Assembly (NCBI GenBank): GCA_003952965.2
Contig: CM025856.1
Location: 4,928,517 to 4,992,516 of the forward strand
DNA: 64,000 nucleotides
Direction of reading: 5' to 3'
From: Morella rubra
Taxonomy: Eukaryota > Streptophyta > Magnoliopsida > Fagales > Myricaceae
Shown here: one piece after another, positions 22,891 to 33,973 of the stretch
How the letters are laid out: every line of letters begins with the position of its first letter
Numbering within the stretch: the first letter of the stretch is position 1
Notes under the pieces: model-generated
Database searches by the model: none
What the model saw: only the letters and a program-made list of their open reading frames with translations
Told to the model about the DNA's origin: nothing
Position numbers and translations under genes: made by a program

Positions 22891-24069
22891 TTCTGTGGTC
22901 CCAGTTATCAAGTAGCAAAGCTAGCTATTGACCAAGACTAGCACCAATAGTCACTGTAACTGACCGTACAATAAATTTAAACTATCTATTTCTAAGAGAA
23001 AAAATTACAGAAAATTCCTTAGTCTTATGGTCACCTCAACTAAGAAGAGGGTATAATAGCCATGTTACTCGTGGAAGGTTTATAATTCTCAAACTGACGG
23101 CCTATACTTGAGTGTGAGATAGCTCAAGGAAAGCTTAGGAAAGTGGTTTAGGAAAAGTGTTTAGAATAGGATGCGCTGGTCCAGAGAGAAAGGCTCTGAC
23201 TCGGGATGGTGTTTGATTGTTAAAATTTTGGAATGTTGGAGTTAGTGAAAAAGCAAAGAGCGAGATTATTTGAATGAATTTTTTTTATATTTATTTATAG
23301 TGAAAATGATGATTTGATAGAGAGAGAGAATTTTGTGTAATTATTTTGTGAGGGACAGAATTTTAGAACAATGCCTTGTAATTAAAAATAAAAAAGATGT
23401 CACGATCAAAGAAAAGCCAAAAGTGTCTAAAATTAAAATATAAAAAATATAATATAAAAAAAGGCTATGAATATAGTCAATAATTAACACTGCCTCTTTC
23501 TCTTTCAATTAAATAAAAATGGATATCCACTTGCAATAGGAGATGAATCATTAACAGTATATACAGACAGAATAGAATCGGTTATTAGCTATCTGCAAGG
23601 TTAATCTCTCCTTGTCAAAAAAAGAAAAAGAAAGAAGAAGAAGCATTAATTTTGAGTGTAAAAGCAATGACAGTAGTAGAGCTGCTTCTCATGAGTGAAG
23701 GCTCTAACAATATCCCTGAAGGAATATCCCTTATGATTTTTGTAGCTGAGCCCTGATTGACAATATGAAGAACAGCGATCTCTCCTTTTTGGCCTAAGAA
23801 CTAATAAAGTATTCTATTGTAAGACAAAGTTATTTGTATGAAAAACTCTGAAGTGAAAAGGGATATGCATGGAAAGATCATACACCAATAACATTGTCCT
23901 AGACTGGCAAATAATTAAATATGAATATAATCAAAGAGATCAGTAAAACATACGTAAAAAAAAGGAAGGCCTTAGCTTGACCCACTATATGAGAGATTTC
24001 TCATAACTTCTATACATTGTTACTGCATATATAGTCTTAACTGGTATTTGATATTTTAAACAAACAAAA
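22891..24069. other. Spacer between the two PHT1 promoter copies
   Basis: No transporter coding sequence is found here, although a tandem gene duplication would place it here. About 23195-23345 contains a MITE-like AT-rich piece related to 20250-20330 in inverted orientation (gatgatttgatagagagaga). A stretch at 23660-23790 has more balanced base content but no recognisable product. Confidence 0.45.
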
Positions 24070-25430
24070 CAAAAAAGGAAAACGGAAAGGACAAAAATTG
24101 AAACCGGAAGATAACTAAGGGGCAGCTAGTCCGATATTGTTTGTGGCTCTCAGCTTCAAATGTACTTAGGGTGCCCTACCTGCATCAATATGAACACAGG
24201 CCAGAAAACCTTTGACAAAAAGTAGTGTGGTATCTAATTCAAGCGGTCTTGAATATCAAATGAAATCATTGCTAGGTTTCATTCACCAGAGCTTAAAAGA
24301 AAGGTTTACATTAACTTGAGTCTAGCGAGAGAGAGAGAGAGCTGACCTGCTTTTTGAAGCGAATTGGAGGAGAACAGACAGTGGCAGAGCCAAGAATAAA
24401 TCTAAAGGAGGGCCAACTTCTAAGAGAAAATGACAGAAAATTTTTTTTACTATCTAATGCAAAAAAATGTCTTAGAGTTAAAATATTGAAAATTAAGGAC
24501 TAAAAATTAAATTCAATTTGGTATTACAAATAATGAGGAGCTAATATGAAAATGCACCATGATAGAAAAGTGAGTTTCCTACATAACAAATAGTTTATTT
24601 GGTCAGCCAACCCAACTGAATTGTGGTAAAGGCACAATGATAATAGCGCTATATGTTTTTGGGTAATAATGGTTCTTTATGTTGGTAGGCAAAGTTTAAC
24701 TGAAAAGATGCGATAATTAGTTTGTACTATTAATGTTAACTATATACAAATATTAGAGCAGAGCTGCTTAGCCTTTGCAACTTGCCCCTCTCTTGTTATT
24801 GGAAGGAAGAGCACTTCAAGCTATGATATTTACTTTTCGTTTAATAAGTGAATAAAAAGAGAGGACATGTTCAAACATTTGACCTCCAAGATGTATAGAG
24901 TGTGGATCCAATAGAATATCAAAAAATTAAATATGTCCTCCTAAAAATTTCAATTACCTCAAGCATACTTTCAGTCTACAAATAACATCATAACAAAAAG
25001 CAACATCAAGATCTTAGAAGCACCAGAGATCTTAATTAAAACCAGCACGTATTCATATATTATGTATAGATAAACTTAAATCAGAGAGTTAACATCAAAA
25101 TGAGATTATATTTCAAGAAAATTAATCACTTTGATCGCAAATCAATCCATTGGGCTTTAAGGGGGGCCAGCTTAGTTACAGGAGACACATATTAGTTATA
25201 AAAAAAATCAATATTTTGAATTGGGCCAACCGGGGCCAGGGGCCCGGTTGGACCCCCTCTCCCTACGCCACTGAGAACAGAGGGAGGTTTTGAGGTATTA
25301 TCGTGTTGGTCAGATTGAGGACATGAAGTAGAGAGAGGCCGCTTATATATATCTCACCGTGCCGATGACCCAACGATCGAGAAGCCAAATCAACGCTAGC
25401 ATCAAACGGCATATACCAGTTCATCCAATT
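24070..25430 (-). repeat. Duplicated PHT1 promoter/leader (copy B), split by a hAT element
   Basis: 24070-24378 and 25282-25430 together match 22410-22890, including the leader exon with its GT donor, the TATA box (25343-25349) and the P1BS site (25409-25416). Between the halves lies an 895-bp hAT insertion. No PHT1 coding sequence follows copy B. It is therefore either the remnant of a lost tandem gene or a duplication of the promoter alone. Many small differences from copy A show the duplication is not recent. Confidence 0.82.
24379..25273. mobile_element. hAT-type non-autonomous element, 895 bp
   Basis: The ends are CAGTGGCAGAGCC and, inverted, CAGTGGCGTAGGGAG. A perfect 8-bp duplication (agaacaga) lies at 24371-24378 and 25274-25281. 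Inverted CAGTGGC ends with an 8-bp duplication are typical of hAT elements. No transposase is encoded. It interrupts the leader-exon region of the duplicated PHT1 promoter. The perfect duplication suggests a fairly recent insertion. Confidence 0.88.
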
Positions 25431-25436
25431 ACATAG

Positions 25437-26505
25437 TTGAAAAACCTAGTTTAGACCCAAATAACACTTAGAGGGGTGAATACGTGTTTTCCCTCTAATT
25501 AATAAATCAATAACAATTTTAAAACAGTTCTAAAATTGTTTAGCCTAGATATACATAATAATCAACTCAATCAACAAATAAGCAATGAAAAATTAAAACA
25601 AACTTCAATCACACAAAGAGACAAGAATTTGATGACGAAGTGGAAAACCTTTGAAAAACCATTCAAAGGAAAAACCACTCTGGGCTAGCAGCCACCTGAA
25701 ATCCACTAAGAAGAAAACCTTACAAATAGTGATTCAGACACGCAACCCCAGTTGCTTGACTCTGACAACCCTGATGTAATAATCTAAGCACTCCTGCTTA
25801 AACCCGCTCCGTGCGGCATTCACCTCAACCTTTGAGGATCTTCTTATGGATCTTCACGAACACCCTTGTTCTTCAGCACGCATTTAAACACTATGAAGGG
25901 ACAAAGTATATAGGAAGAGTAGAGAAAAATCAATTATTGAAGCACTAATTTTCTCGGGTTTTTCTCTCAAGGAAGGAGGCACAAAATCTCAATGGAAGCC
26001 TCAATAATCTTCAAGTCAGGCCTCTCACGAACCTAGTAGGGTTTCAACAAGTTTTCATAAGGAAAGTCCAAAAAATTTAGTAATTTTTGAAATTCGCCAG
26101 AAGTTCACTCCAGCGCTCGTCGAATGCTTATGTTTTGTCTGAAATTTTAACTAGCACTCGAGCGCTCGTCTAACGCTGCTTGAAGTGATTGAATTTTTTC
26201 AAGGGCGCTCGGATCTTCTTTTATTAACCTGGAATTAACGTGATGCTATGTATGAATTTTTTTCCAAAAGTCACTCAAGCACTTATGAACGCTGTTTTTA
26301 TATCTGATGAATTACTTTGGACAATATCTCTATCTATATCTATCTATATCTATATATTATAGTGACTAAAATTACAATTTGATCATGACATATTTTGACA
26401 CTAAACACTATCAAATAAATAACAATAGCAACCCTAACACTTTCCCAATAAGCACATTCTTGCTCTCACTATAATAGTAATTTTCCATTTATTTTTATTA
26501 TTTTT
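25437..26505. repeat. LTR-like interspersed repeat, copy 1
   Basis: From 'gtttagacccaaataacactta' onwards this stretch shares order and wording with 29465-30420: a block about seeds 'cactc-gg-cta-cagc', then 'gattca-acgcaac', then 'gatgtaataat', then 'tcttcttatgga'. Both copies are in the same orientation and lie on either side of the copia fossil. The family looks like a long terminal repeat or a large non-coding retroelement. It is old and diverged. A (tatc)n microsatellite lies at about 26331-26360. Confidence 0.5.
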
Positions 26506-27505
26506 NNNNNNNNNNNNNNNNNNNNNNNNNNNNNNNNNNNNNNNNNNNNNNNNNNNNNNNNNNNNNNNNNNNNNNNNNNNNNNNNNNNNNNNNNNNNNNN
26601 NNNNNNNNNNNNNNNNNNNNNNNNNNNNNNNNNNNNNNNNNNNNNNNNNNNNNNNNNNNNNNNNNNNNNNNNNNNNNNNNNNNNNNNNNNNNNNNNNNNN
26701 NNNNNNNNNNNNNNNNNNNNNNNNNNNNNNNNNNNNNNNNNNNNNNNNNNNNNNNNNNNNNNNNNNNNNNNNNNNNNNNNNNNNNNNNNNNNNNNNNNNN
26801 NNNNNNNNNNNNNNNNNNNNNNNNNNNNNNNNNNNNNNNNNNNNNNNNNNNNNNNNNNNNNNNNNNNNNNNNNNNNNNNNNNNNNNNNNNNNNNNNNNNN
26901 NNNNNNNNNNNNNNNNNNNNNNNNNNNNNNNNNNNNNNNNNNNNNNNNNNNNNNNNNNNNNNNNNNNNNNNNNNNNNNNNNNNNNNNNNNNNNNNNNNNN
27001 NNNNNNNNNNNNNNNNNNNNNNNNNNNNNNNNNNNNNNNNNNNNNNNNNNNNNNNNNNNNNNNNNNNNNNNNNNNNNNNNNNNNNNNNNNNNNNNNNNNN
27101 NNNNNNNNNNNNNNNNNNNNNNNNNNNNNNNNNNNNNNNNNNNNNNNNNNNNNNNNNNNNNNNNNNNNNNNNNNNNNNNNNNNNNNNNNNNNNNNNNNNN
27201 NNNNNNNNNNNNNNNNNNNNNNNNNNNNNNNNNNNNNNNNNNNNNNNNNNNNNNNNNNNNNNNNNNNNNNNNNNNNNNNNNNNNNNNNNNNNNNNNNNNN
27301 NNNNNNNNNNNNNNNNNNNNNNNNNNNNNNNNNNNNNNNNNNNNNNNNNNNNNNNNNNNNNNNNNNNNNNNNNNNNNNNNNNNNNNNNNNNNNNNNNNNN
27401 NNNNNNNNNNNNNNNNNNNNNNNNNNNNNNNNNNNNNNNNNNNNNNNNNNNNNNNNNNNNNNNNNNNNNNNNNNNNNNNNNNNNNNNNNNNNNNNNNNNN
27501 NNNNN
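26506..27505. other. Assembly gap, exactly 1000 N
   Basis: The round length suggests a placeholder of unknown true size. The retroelement reading into its right edge shows that the missing sequence is at least partly repetitive. Confidence 0.99.
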
Positions 27506-29168
27506 CAAAGCGCGCTTAGTAGCTAAAGGTTATAAGCAAGAGTTTGGTGTTGACTACAAAGAAGTATTTGCTCCTGTTGCACGGCATGATACAATCAGAT
27601 TAGTGATCGCTTTGGCATCACAACATTCATGGCCTATCTTTCAAATGGACGTAAAGTCGGCTTTCTTACATGGAGACTTGGAAGAACAGGTATTCATTAA
27701 TCAACCTCCTGGTTATGTTAAGATTGGAAGATGAGCATAAGGTATATAAGTTAAAAAAGGCACTATATGGGCTAAAGCAAGCTCCAAGAGCTTGGTATAG
27801 TCGTATAGATGCTTATTTTTCCAAGGAGGGTTTTAAGAAATGTCCATATGAGCATACTCTTTTTACAAAGATAGAAGATGGAGGAAAAATGCTCATTGTT
27901 TGTTTATATGTTGATGATCTGATTTACACGGGAAATGATAGGGCCATGTTTGAAAAACTTAAGAAGTCCATGATGGTTGAATTTGATATGTCTGATCTAG
28001 GAATGATGCATTATTTTCTTGGTATAGAAATAACGCAATCCTCTGCTGGTATCTTTATTTCTCAAAAGAAATATGTGCAAGAAATTATAGACAGATTTCA
28101 AATGAAGAATTGCAATTCTGTAAGCACACCTACTGAAATGGGTCTAAAGCTTGTTAAAAATCCTGGAGGAAGAAAAGTTGATAGCACTCTGTACAAGCAA
28201 ATTGTGGGGAGCTTGATGTATTTGACAGCAACAAGGCCGGATATAATGTATGGCGTAAGTTTGATCAGCAGATACATGGAAAGCCCAAAGAGATTCATCT
28301 CTTGGCAGCAAAAAGAATTCTTCGATACTTGCAAGGTACTATTAATTATGGGCTGTTCTACAAGAAGAGTGAAAATTCAGATTTGTTTGGCTTTACAGAC
28401 AGTGACTATGCTGGAGACACTGAGGATAAAAAGAGCACATCTGGATATGTTTTCATGATGGGATCAGGAGCAGTTTCATGGTCATCAAGGAAGCAATCAA
28501 TCGTAACTTTATCAACTACTGAAGCAGAGTTTGTAGCAGCAACAAGGTGTGCTTGTCAAGCAATTTGGTTGCGAAAGATTCTTGAAGAGCTACATTTCAA
28601 GCAAGAAAGGCCTACTACCATTTATTGTGATAATAGTTCAGCAATAAAGCTCTCTAAAAATCCTGTTTTACATGGAAGAAGCAAGCATATTGATGTGAAG
28701 TATCATTTCTTGAGGAATCTCACAAGAGAAGAAACGATTGATCTCATATACTGTAAGAGTGAAGACCAGGTTGTTGACATATTTACCAAGCCTCTCAAAT
28801 TGGTAGTTTTTCAAAAACTAAGAAAGGTGCTTGGAGTTTGCATTTTTGATAATCCAATTTGAGGGAGGGTGCTTCGAAACTAACCTTCAGTAAACTGAAT
28901 GTTGAAACATCAGTTTAAGGGAGGGATTGTTGGAAAAGTCAAGGTTGTTTTATCTGTTAATGTACGTGGCTTGTTTTTGGCCAAGTCTATAAGAGTAAAT
29001 TGAGTTTTTACCGAGTCTTTTGCAAGTTAGCACTTTGTTAGGAGTTAGTGGCGGCAGTCTAGTTGTCAGTTGTTGTTGACTCTTTAAATAGAGCCTTTTA
29101 TTGTAAGTCAAGATATCGAATAGTTGAGAGCAATAAAACGTTCAATTAATTGTGTCCAATACTCAACA
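27506..29168 (+). mobile_element. Ty1/copia LTR retrotransposon fossil, 3' part
   Basis: The visible part begins inside the reverse transcriptase, which carries the copia hallmarks [11 protein letters not shown] and LYVDDLIYTGND. RNase H follows at about 28300-28850 (DSDYAGDTEDKKSTSGY, TEAEFVAA, and SKHIDVKYHFLR). A purine-rich tract at about 28917-28927 is followed by a probable 3' LTR at 28928-29168 (TGTTGG...TCAACA, 241 bp). The 5' portion, with gag, protease, integrase and 5' LTR, is in the gap or absent. The element is broken, with about two breaks in the visible part, but the protein is well preserved. A middle-aged to young insertion is likely. Confidence 0.9.
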
Positions 29169-29505
29169 AAACTGCCAAGGTGCTCTCTGTGGATGCAGGG
29201 TGTGTCACAGACTCATAGTTCTCTCTGTGCATGCAGAATTCTAAACATTTACCGTTGGCAGTGTTGTGGTGCGTTGAGATAATGGTGAGTCAAAAATCAC
29301 GGTTTAGATCCAAACAACATCTAGAAAGGGGTGCAGGATGTGCAAACTGCCAAGGTGCTCTGAGGATGCAGCCTGCAGGATGTGTCACAGTGCTCTCTGT
29401 GCATGCAAAATTCTGTACATTTACCGTTGGCAGTGTTTGGTGCGTTGAGATAATGGTGAGCTAAAAATTACGGTTTAGATCCAAACAGCATCTAGAACTA
29501 TCGAG
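29169..29505. repeat. Tandem duplication of about 170 bp
   Basis: Two units, about 29169-29343 and 29344-29505, share 'aactgccaaggtgctct', 'atttaccgttggcagtgt', 'gcgttgagataatggtgag' and 'cggtttagatccaaaca-catctaga'. They lie directly after the copia LTR. The second unit runs into the LTR-like repeat copy 2. Confidence 0.8.
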
Positions 29506-30420
29506 ACTCTGATCTTGATCTGAACAACAATAAATTCAATAAACAAAATAAAGAGCAAAAAATTAAATAAAACATCAATCTAGCAAAGAAACAAGATTTA
29601 GACATGGTTTAAAAGAAAAATCACTCCGGACTATCAGCGTCACCTAAAATCTTTTAAGAAGAGAAACATTACAAACAGTGATTCAAACGCAACAAACTTC
29701 TTTGCTAGCTCTGACATCTCGATGTAATAATTTCAATAATCCTATTCAGACTTGCACCAAGCAAAAATAATCTCAAACCTCTGAGGCTCTTCTTATGGAC
29801 TTGTTACGATTGAATTTATTCTTCAATACAGGAACTCTGACAACAAAATTCCTCTAGAAATCTAAAGGCTTTTAACAATGAAGGTTGGATTTGTGGTGAT
29901 TGATTGAGAGAAATATCTAAAACTTTTGGATCTAGATCTAGAGATGTTGTTCAATGGAGGTTCATATGATGTTCAATTTGGCCTCCTTAGGGTTAGATGT
30001 CGATCTCCTAAAGTATATAAAGAATACCTACAGTTTGAGAGCAAGTAGTGTTTTGAAAAGATAAGCTTTTTAAAAATCGGCGAATCTTGCTCTTGCTAAG
30101 GTCGAGCTAAAGTCTTTGCGACATGATGGCTTAAGCAAGCAGGCAAACACCAGTTAAGTGAAAACTCTCTATGTGAAAATCATTAAGTTCGCTCGAGTGA
30201 AGATCAAGTCAAACTCCATGCGACCATCAGGTTCAAGCTAAAGGCAAGTCAAACTCTTTGTTACGACTTGGCTTGAGCACCAAGCAAGTACTAGACCAGC
30301 AATAATTCTTTGATCATCATCTTAAACTCAGAACTTGAATTATAATAAGATTACAACTCAAATAGACTTATTTTTTATATGAAATTTTACCAACACTTAA
30401 CTCTAACACTAAACCAGATT
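29465..30420. repeat. LTR-like interspersed repeat, copy 2
   Basis: This is the partner of 25437-26505 in the same orientation (see that entry). No coding sequence is recognisable. It could be part of the same old composite as copy 1, or an independent insertion of the same family. Confidence 0.45.
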
Positions 30421-30622
30421 GGTCAACTGACTCAATTGTTGTTATTGATGAGGCTGCTAATTGTATTGTTGATGTATGTGCTCTGACAATCCAATTGTCC
30501 AGGGAACATACACTTGAGATATACAAGAGAAACCAAAAGCTATTGGCGATGATCGAAGAGTTTACATCATGGGGCAGTGGCACGTACACTTTTCTTTTTC
30601 TTGGCAATAGTTAGATTCATTT

Positions 30623-31583
30623 TATTTTATTTTTTGATTAATGTCCAGAGGCTAACATTGCATATTGAATCCACAGCACAAGTTACAATAAAGAATTAGA
30701 AATTAAAGATCCAAGCAAACTAAGCTGTAAAAGGACTAGTGAGACCTATAAGGGTCGATAAACCATATAATGCTCCATGTCGGGCAAAGAGAGCGAGTGA
30801 CAGGCTACTGTAGACGGCAGCTACCGAAACCAGTTGAGGGCTAGTCACTAAACTATTAAAGAGTGGCAACTTAGACAAACGCAACAAAGCCCACAAGGGG
30901 ACTGGCAAGGCCAACAAGTGGCCGGAAAAGCTCCTCGGGGCCGCTACAACTAAAAAATAACAAACAAGCCCACCAACGAGCCTAAACAAAGCAACAAAAC
31001 AGAAAAACGAAAAAACACGCTCAAAAACCAGGAGAGGCCGAAAAACAAGGTGGCGCGTGGGTGGCATGCGAGAGCCACGTGTGGCTAGAAATGGAACAAA
31101 TATGGCCAGATCTAAACGCCCAAAGGTGCTGGAACTAACCAGAGGGGTGGTGGCTCTAAAGATCGTTGCAAAAAGCCTGTGCAAGGAGAACAAAGTTCGG
31201 CCGTGTGCTGTGATGCACGGCGTCCAACCGACGACAAAATGGTGCAGAAGAGACTGGCCGGAGGAGCTGGTGCTAATGGGCTAATGCATGGCCTCTGGGG
31301 GTGAGCAAAAACGCTGGGATCTAGCCTCCAAGTCTCCAAGCAAAAACCGAGAAAAAATAAGGGAATGGGGAGGAGATCTGGCCGATCCTGGCACAAAGGA
31401 AGGTGTCAAGGAAGGAAGGAGGACGAGAGGAACCGGAGCTCCGCCTGCCGCTAGAGATCGGAGTAGAGGAAAAGGTTGGACTGCTAAGGTTTAGGGTGTT
31501 CTAGAGAGAAGGCGTTTAGGGTGTTCTACAGAGAAGGCAAAGCCTCTCTCTCTAGAACATATTCTCTTTGAGTTCATATAGTG
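30623..31583 (-). mobile_element. LINE-like retroposon without recognisable ORFs, about 960 bp
   Basis: The flanking 10-mer agattcattt occurs at 30613-30622 and 31584-31593. On the minus strand the element starts CACTATATGAACTC, runs through a GC-rich section and ends in an A-rich tail (AAAAAATAAAATAAAA). This is the structure left by target-primed reverse transcription. The GC-rich first half resembles a plant L1 5' leader (cctctctctagaacaccct), but neither ORF1 nor ORF2 domains are seen. The ORFs across it (for example 30720-31193) have no recognisable protein content. It is either a severely deleted LINE or a distinct non-autonomous retroposon. Confidence 0.6.
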
Positions 31584-31674
31584 AGATTCATTTCACATAA
31601 AGGAACTTACACATGAGAGTTGTATACAGACGAGGCTTTCTTGTCGGTTACAAAGATTAGAGACATAAAATCTA

Positions 31675-32050
31675 GGGGAAAATACACTTTTCACCCACAA
31701 ACTACCATATATTTTACACTTTGCACCCTAAACTACCAATTTTGACACATTGCACCCTTTAACTACCAATTTTTAACACTTTGCACCCTTTATCAAATTT
31801 TCAAACTAAAATGACGATAATGCCCTTAGATATTGTTGTCAATTCATTAATTTCTCAAGGGTATTATTGTCAAATGAGGGTGCAAAGTGTTTAATATTAG
31901 TAGTTGGAGGGTGTAATGTGTCAAAGTGGGTAGTTTAGGGTGCAAAATGTATAACATTGGTAGTTTGAGGGTGCAATGTCTTAAAGATGGTAGTTTGGGG
32001 TGCAATGTGTCACTACTCCGTAGTTTGTGGGTGAAAAGTGTATTTTCCCC
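31675..32050. mobile_element. Mutator-type MITE, 376 bp
   Basis: The ends are inverted copies (ggggaaaatacacttttcac ... gtgaaaagtgtattttcccc). A perfect 9-bp duplication, taaaatcta, lies at 31666-31674 and 32051-32059. The arms are themselves built from short repeats (tttgcaccct-aactaccaat). It has no coding capacity. The duplication length points to the Mutator superfamily. The intact duplication suggests this insertion is younger than the one at 695-1198. Confidence 0.9.
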
Positions 32051-32059
32051 TAAAATCTA

Positions 32060-32906
32060 AGTGGCTGCCTAAGGCTTCAAAATTAAAAAGGTCAAAAATA
32101 AAAATAAGAAAGAAAATGTAGGAGAACGAAAAAAAGAAAATGCAGAAGTTCAAATAACTTTGATCCACATAATGCATAGGGAGTTTATTTTTAGGATAAA
32201 TACACTTTTCAACTTTTAATTAGGAAAGTTTTTTTTTTTACAATTATGAGGGTCTTAATAAATTATATCATCATTCATAATGTAAAAAAGATTAATTTCT
32301 ACATAAATTTTTAACAATAAAAAGGCTTCATTTTGAACTTTTGCCTTAAACATGCATTTATTTCGAGTTGGACATTTTTATCCCAAAGTGCATATTGATA
32401 CATTTTAATAGTTTGAAGTTGCAATGTAACAAATTTATTTGAACTCCAAAATGACATTTTGGCACCATAAGTTTAGAAGTGAAAAGTAAAATTTTTTATA
32501 TAAAAAATAAAAAATAAAACTATACTTTGCAACTTCTAATTACTGGACCTTTTGCAGCGTCTGCATCCCAAACTGTCACAAATTATCAATATGATTACAA
32601 TTTCCAGTCGTGTTGATCTCACCGTTAAAATAAATCAAAAAAAGGCGCAGTGTCATAAAAGCACTTTTAAGAAAGGAAAAAAAAATTGAAGTTTAACCAT
32701 GTATCAGCAACAAAGCTCAGTAGGCTACAACAAGGCCCTCTGAAAAAAAATAGAAATTATGGAACAACCCTTCTCCACAAAAGCCAAACATCAAGAGATC
32801 GATTTACGAAGGGATGTTCGTTTTATAAAAAAAATTTATAATTTTTGATAGAATTGTGAATATTTATGTAAATTGAAAAGATGCCAGGAAATAAGAAAGT
32901 TGCCTA
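32060..32906. other. AT-rich spacer
   Basis: No gene is seen. A piece at about 32195-32480 starts ggataaatacacttttcaac and has a weak inverse near its end (gaagtgaaaagtaaaa), like a decayed relative of the Mutator-type MITEs. Near 32811 the phrase gggatgttcgttttataaa matches the start of the MITE-like piece at 20098. Confidence 0.4.
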
Positions 32907-33640
32907 CTACCTCTTCCTTTTCTTATTTCCAGTAAAATCGGCTCTATTAAACCCTCTTGGATCATTAGTGGTCTCAGCTGAGTTCTGCTTTTTCAAGGCT
33001 TTCCTCCCTCCAGATCCAAACTTTAAACTTGTTTGTTCTCTTTTCTGCTGTTTCTTTCTGTTTCCAGGACCTCGTTTTGCCTTCCCTCCAGAACGATCTC
33101 CTGGGGCCACACCTGGTCTCTTCGCATCGGACCTCTCAAATACTTTGCCATCCTCAAAAGTACAAATCCATCTCAGCATCTCTCTCACCCCCTGCAAACC
33201 CGCTCTGCTGCCTCTGCTTCCTCCACTTCTTAACAGACTCTATTTCCTCCTTTTTTCTGCTTTGCTCTCTCTTTCAGCTTCTGTGCCTGAATCTCTTTAG
33301 CTAGTCCTCTTGGCCTCCCTGGCCTTCCTTCTCTCCTCAAGCCTCTTCGATTTTCTTCTTTTCTGCCAAAAGCCGGCCTTTTACTTTCACCATGTGTGAA
33401 TCTGTCTTCACCATCTCAGCGTAATAGTCTGAAGGCCTGAGAAAAGGGAGGTCCATTGACTGAAACATTTCAAAGGCCTGCCTAGTTCCCTCCAAAGCTT
33501 GTGTATAGAAAGCAAGCTCTCGTGCCAGTTCATCATTCACATCCACCTCTTGCACTTGATTGATGTCAGGAGAGAGCTTGTGTATCCATCACACATTTTC
33601 AGGCCAGCAAATATCTCCAAGTTTATCAAGGAGGCCTTCT
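32907..33640 (-). pseudogene. EBP2: EBP2 (rRNA-processing protein) pseudogene, 5'-truncated
   Basis: EBP2 is a nucleolar protein needed for 60S ribosomal subunit assembly. On the minus strand the conserved core reads VDVNDELARELAFYTQALEG, then FLRPSDYYAEMVKTDSHM, then LLAEKKKIEEA. The C-terminal part reads FEDGKVFERSDAKRPGVAPG, GNRKKQQKR, and ends GFNRADFTGNKKRKR-stop at 32907. Matching sequence begins only near 33640 (LLDKLGDICWPENV), so the acidic N-terminal half is absent. The frame shifts several times between 33200 and 33336 (in the region of AKQKK and KKWRKQRQQ), and a stop lies near 33590. No introns are seen. It may be a retrocopy, though the intron status of the parent was not checked. 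Confidence 0.85.
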
Positions 33641-33973
33641 CGATTCAATATTGTGTATCACAAAAGCACATATTGAGTAATCCAACTCATTACTCTCTAT
33701 CCACTAAGCAATTGCACCATGTTGAGTAAGATCTTTTATACAAGGAAAATCCAGTATGCACAGTTGACTAATTAAGCGTTACACCATGATAGCACGAAAG
33801 TAATTTCGAACCTCTATATCCAGAAAGATTAAGACTTGACATGTAGGGAAAATCTTGGATACTTCATGATATGTCCTCCCAAATTAAAAATGGCCACAGA
33901 TTGAATGTTATAATGTGATAGCACATTATATATACTAAGCTATGCAGGAAGTAATTTTCAAACACCTTAAGAA
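33640..33973. other. Short spacer between the EBP2 and GDSL pseudogenes
   Basis: No coding sequence or motif is recognised. The sequence diverges from EBP2 upstream of about 33640. Confidence 0.4.

Noticed and set aside
23722-23729. A further P1BS match (gaatatcc) between the promoter copies
   Set aside because: A degenerate 8-mer is expected by chance in this length, and no promoter context surrounds it.
26498-27508. A 336-codon ORF across the gap
   Set aside because: It consists of N positions and has no sequence content.
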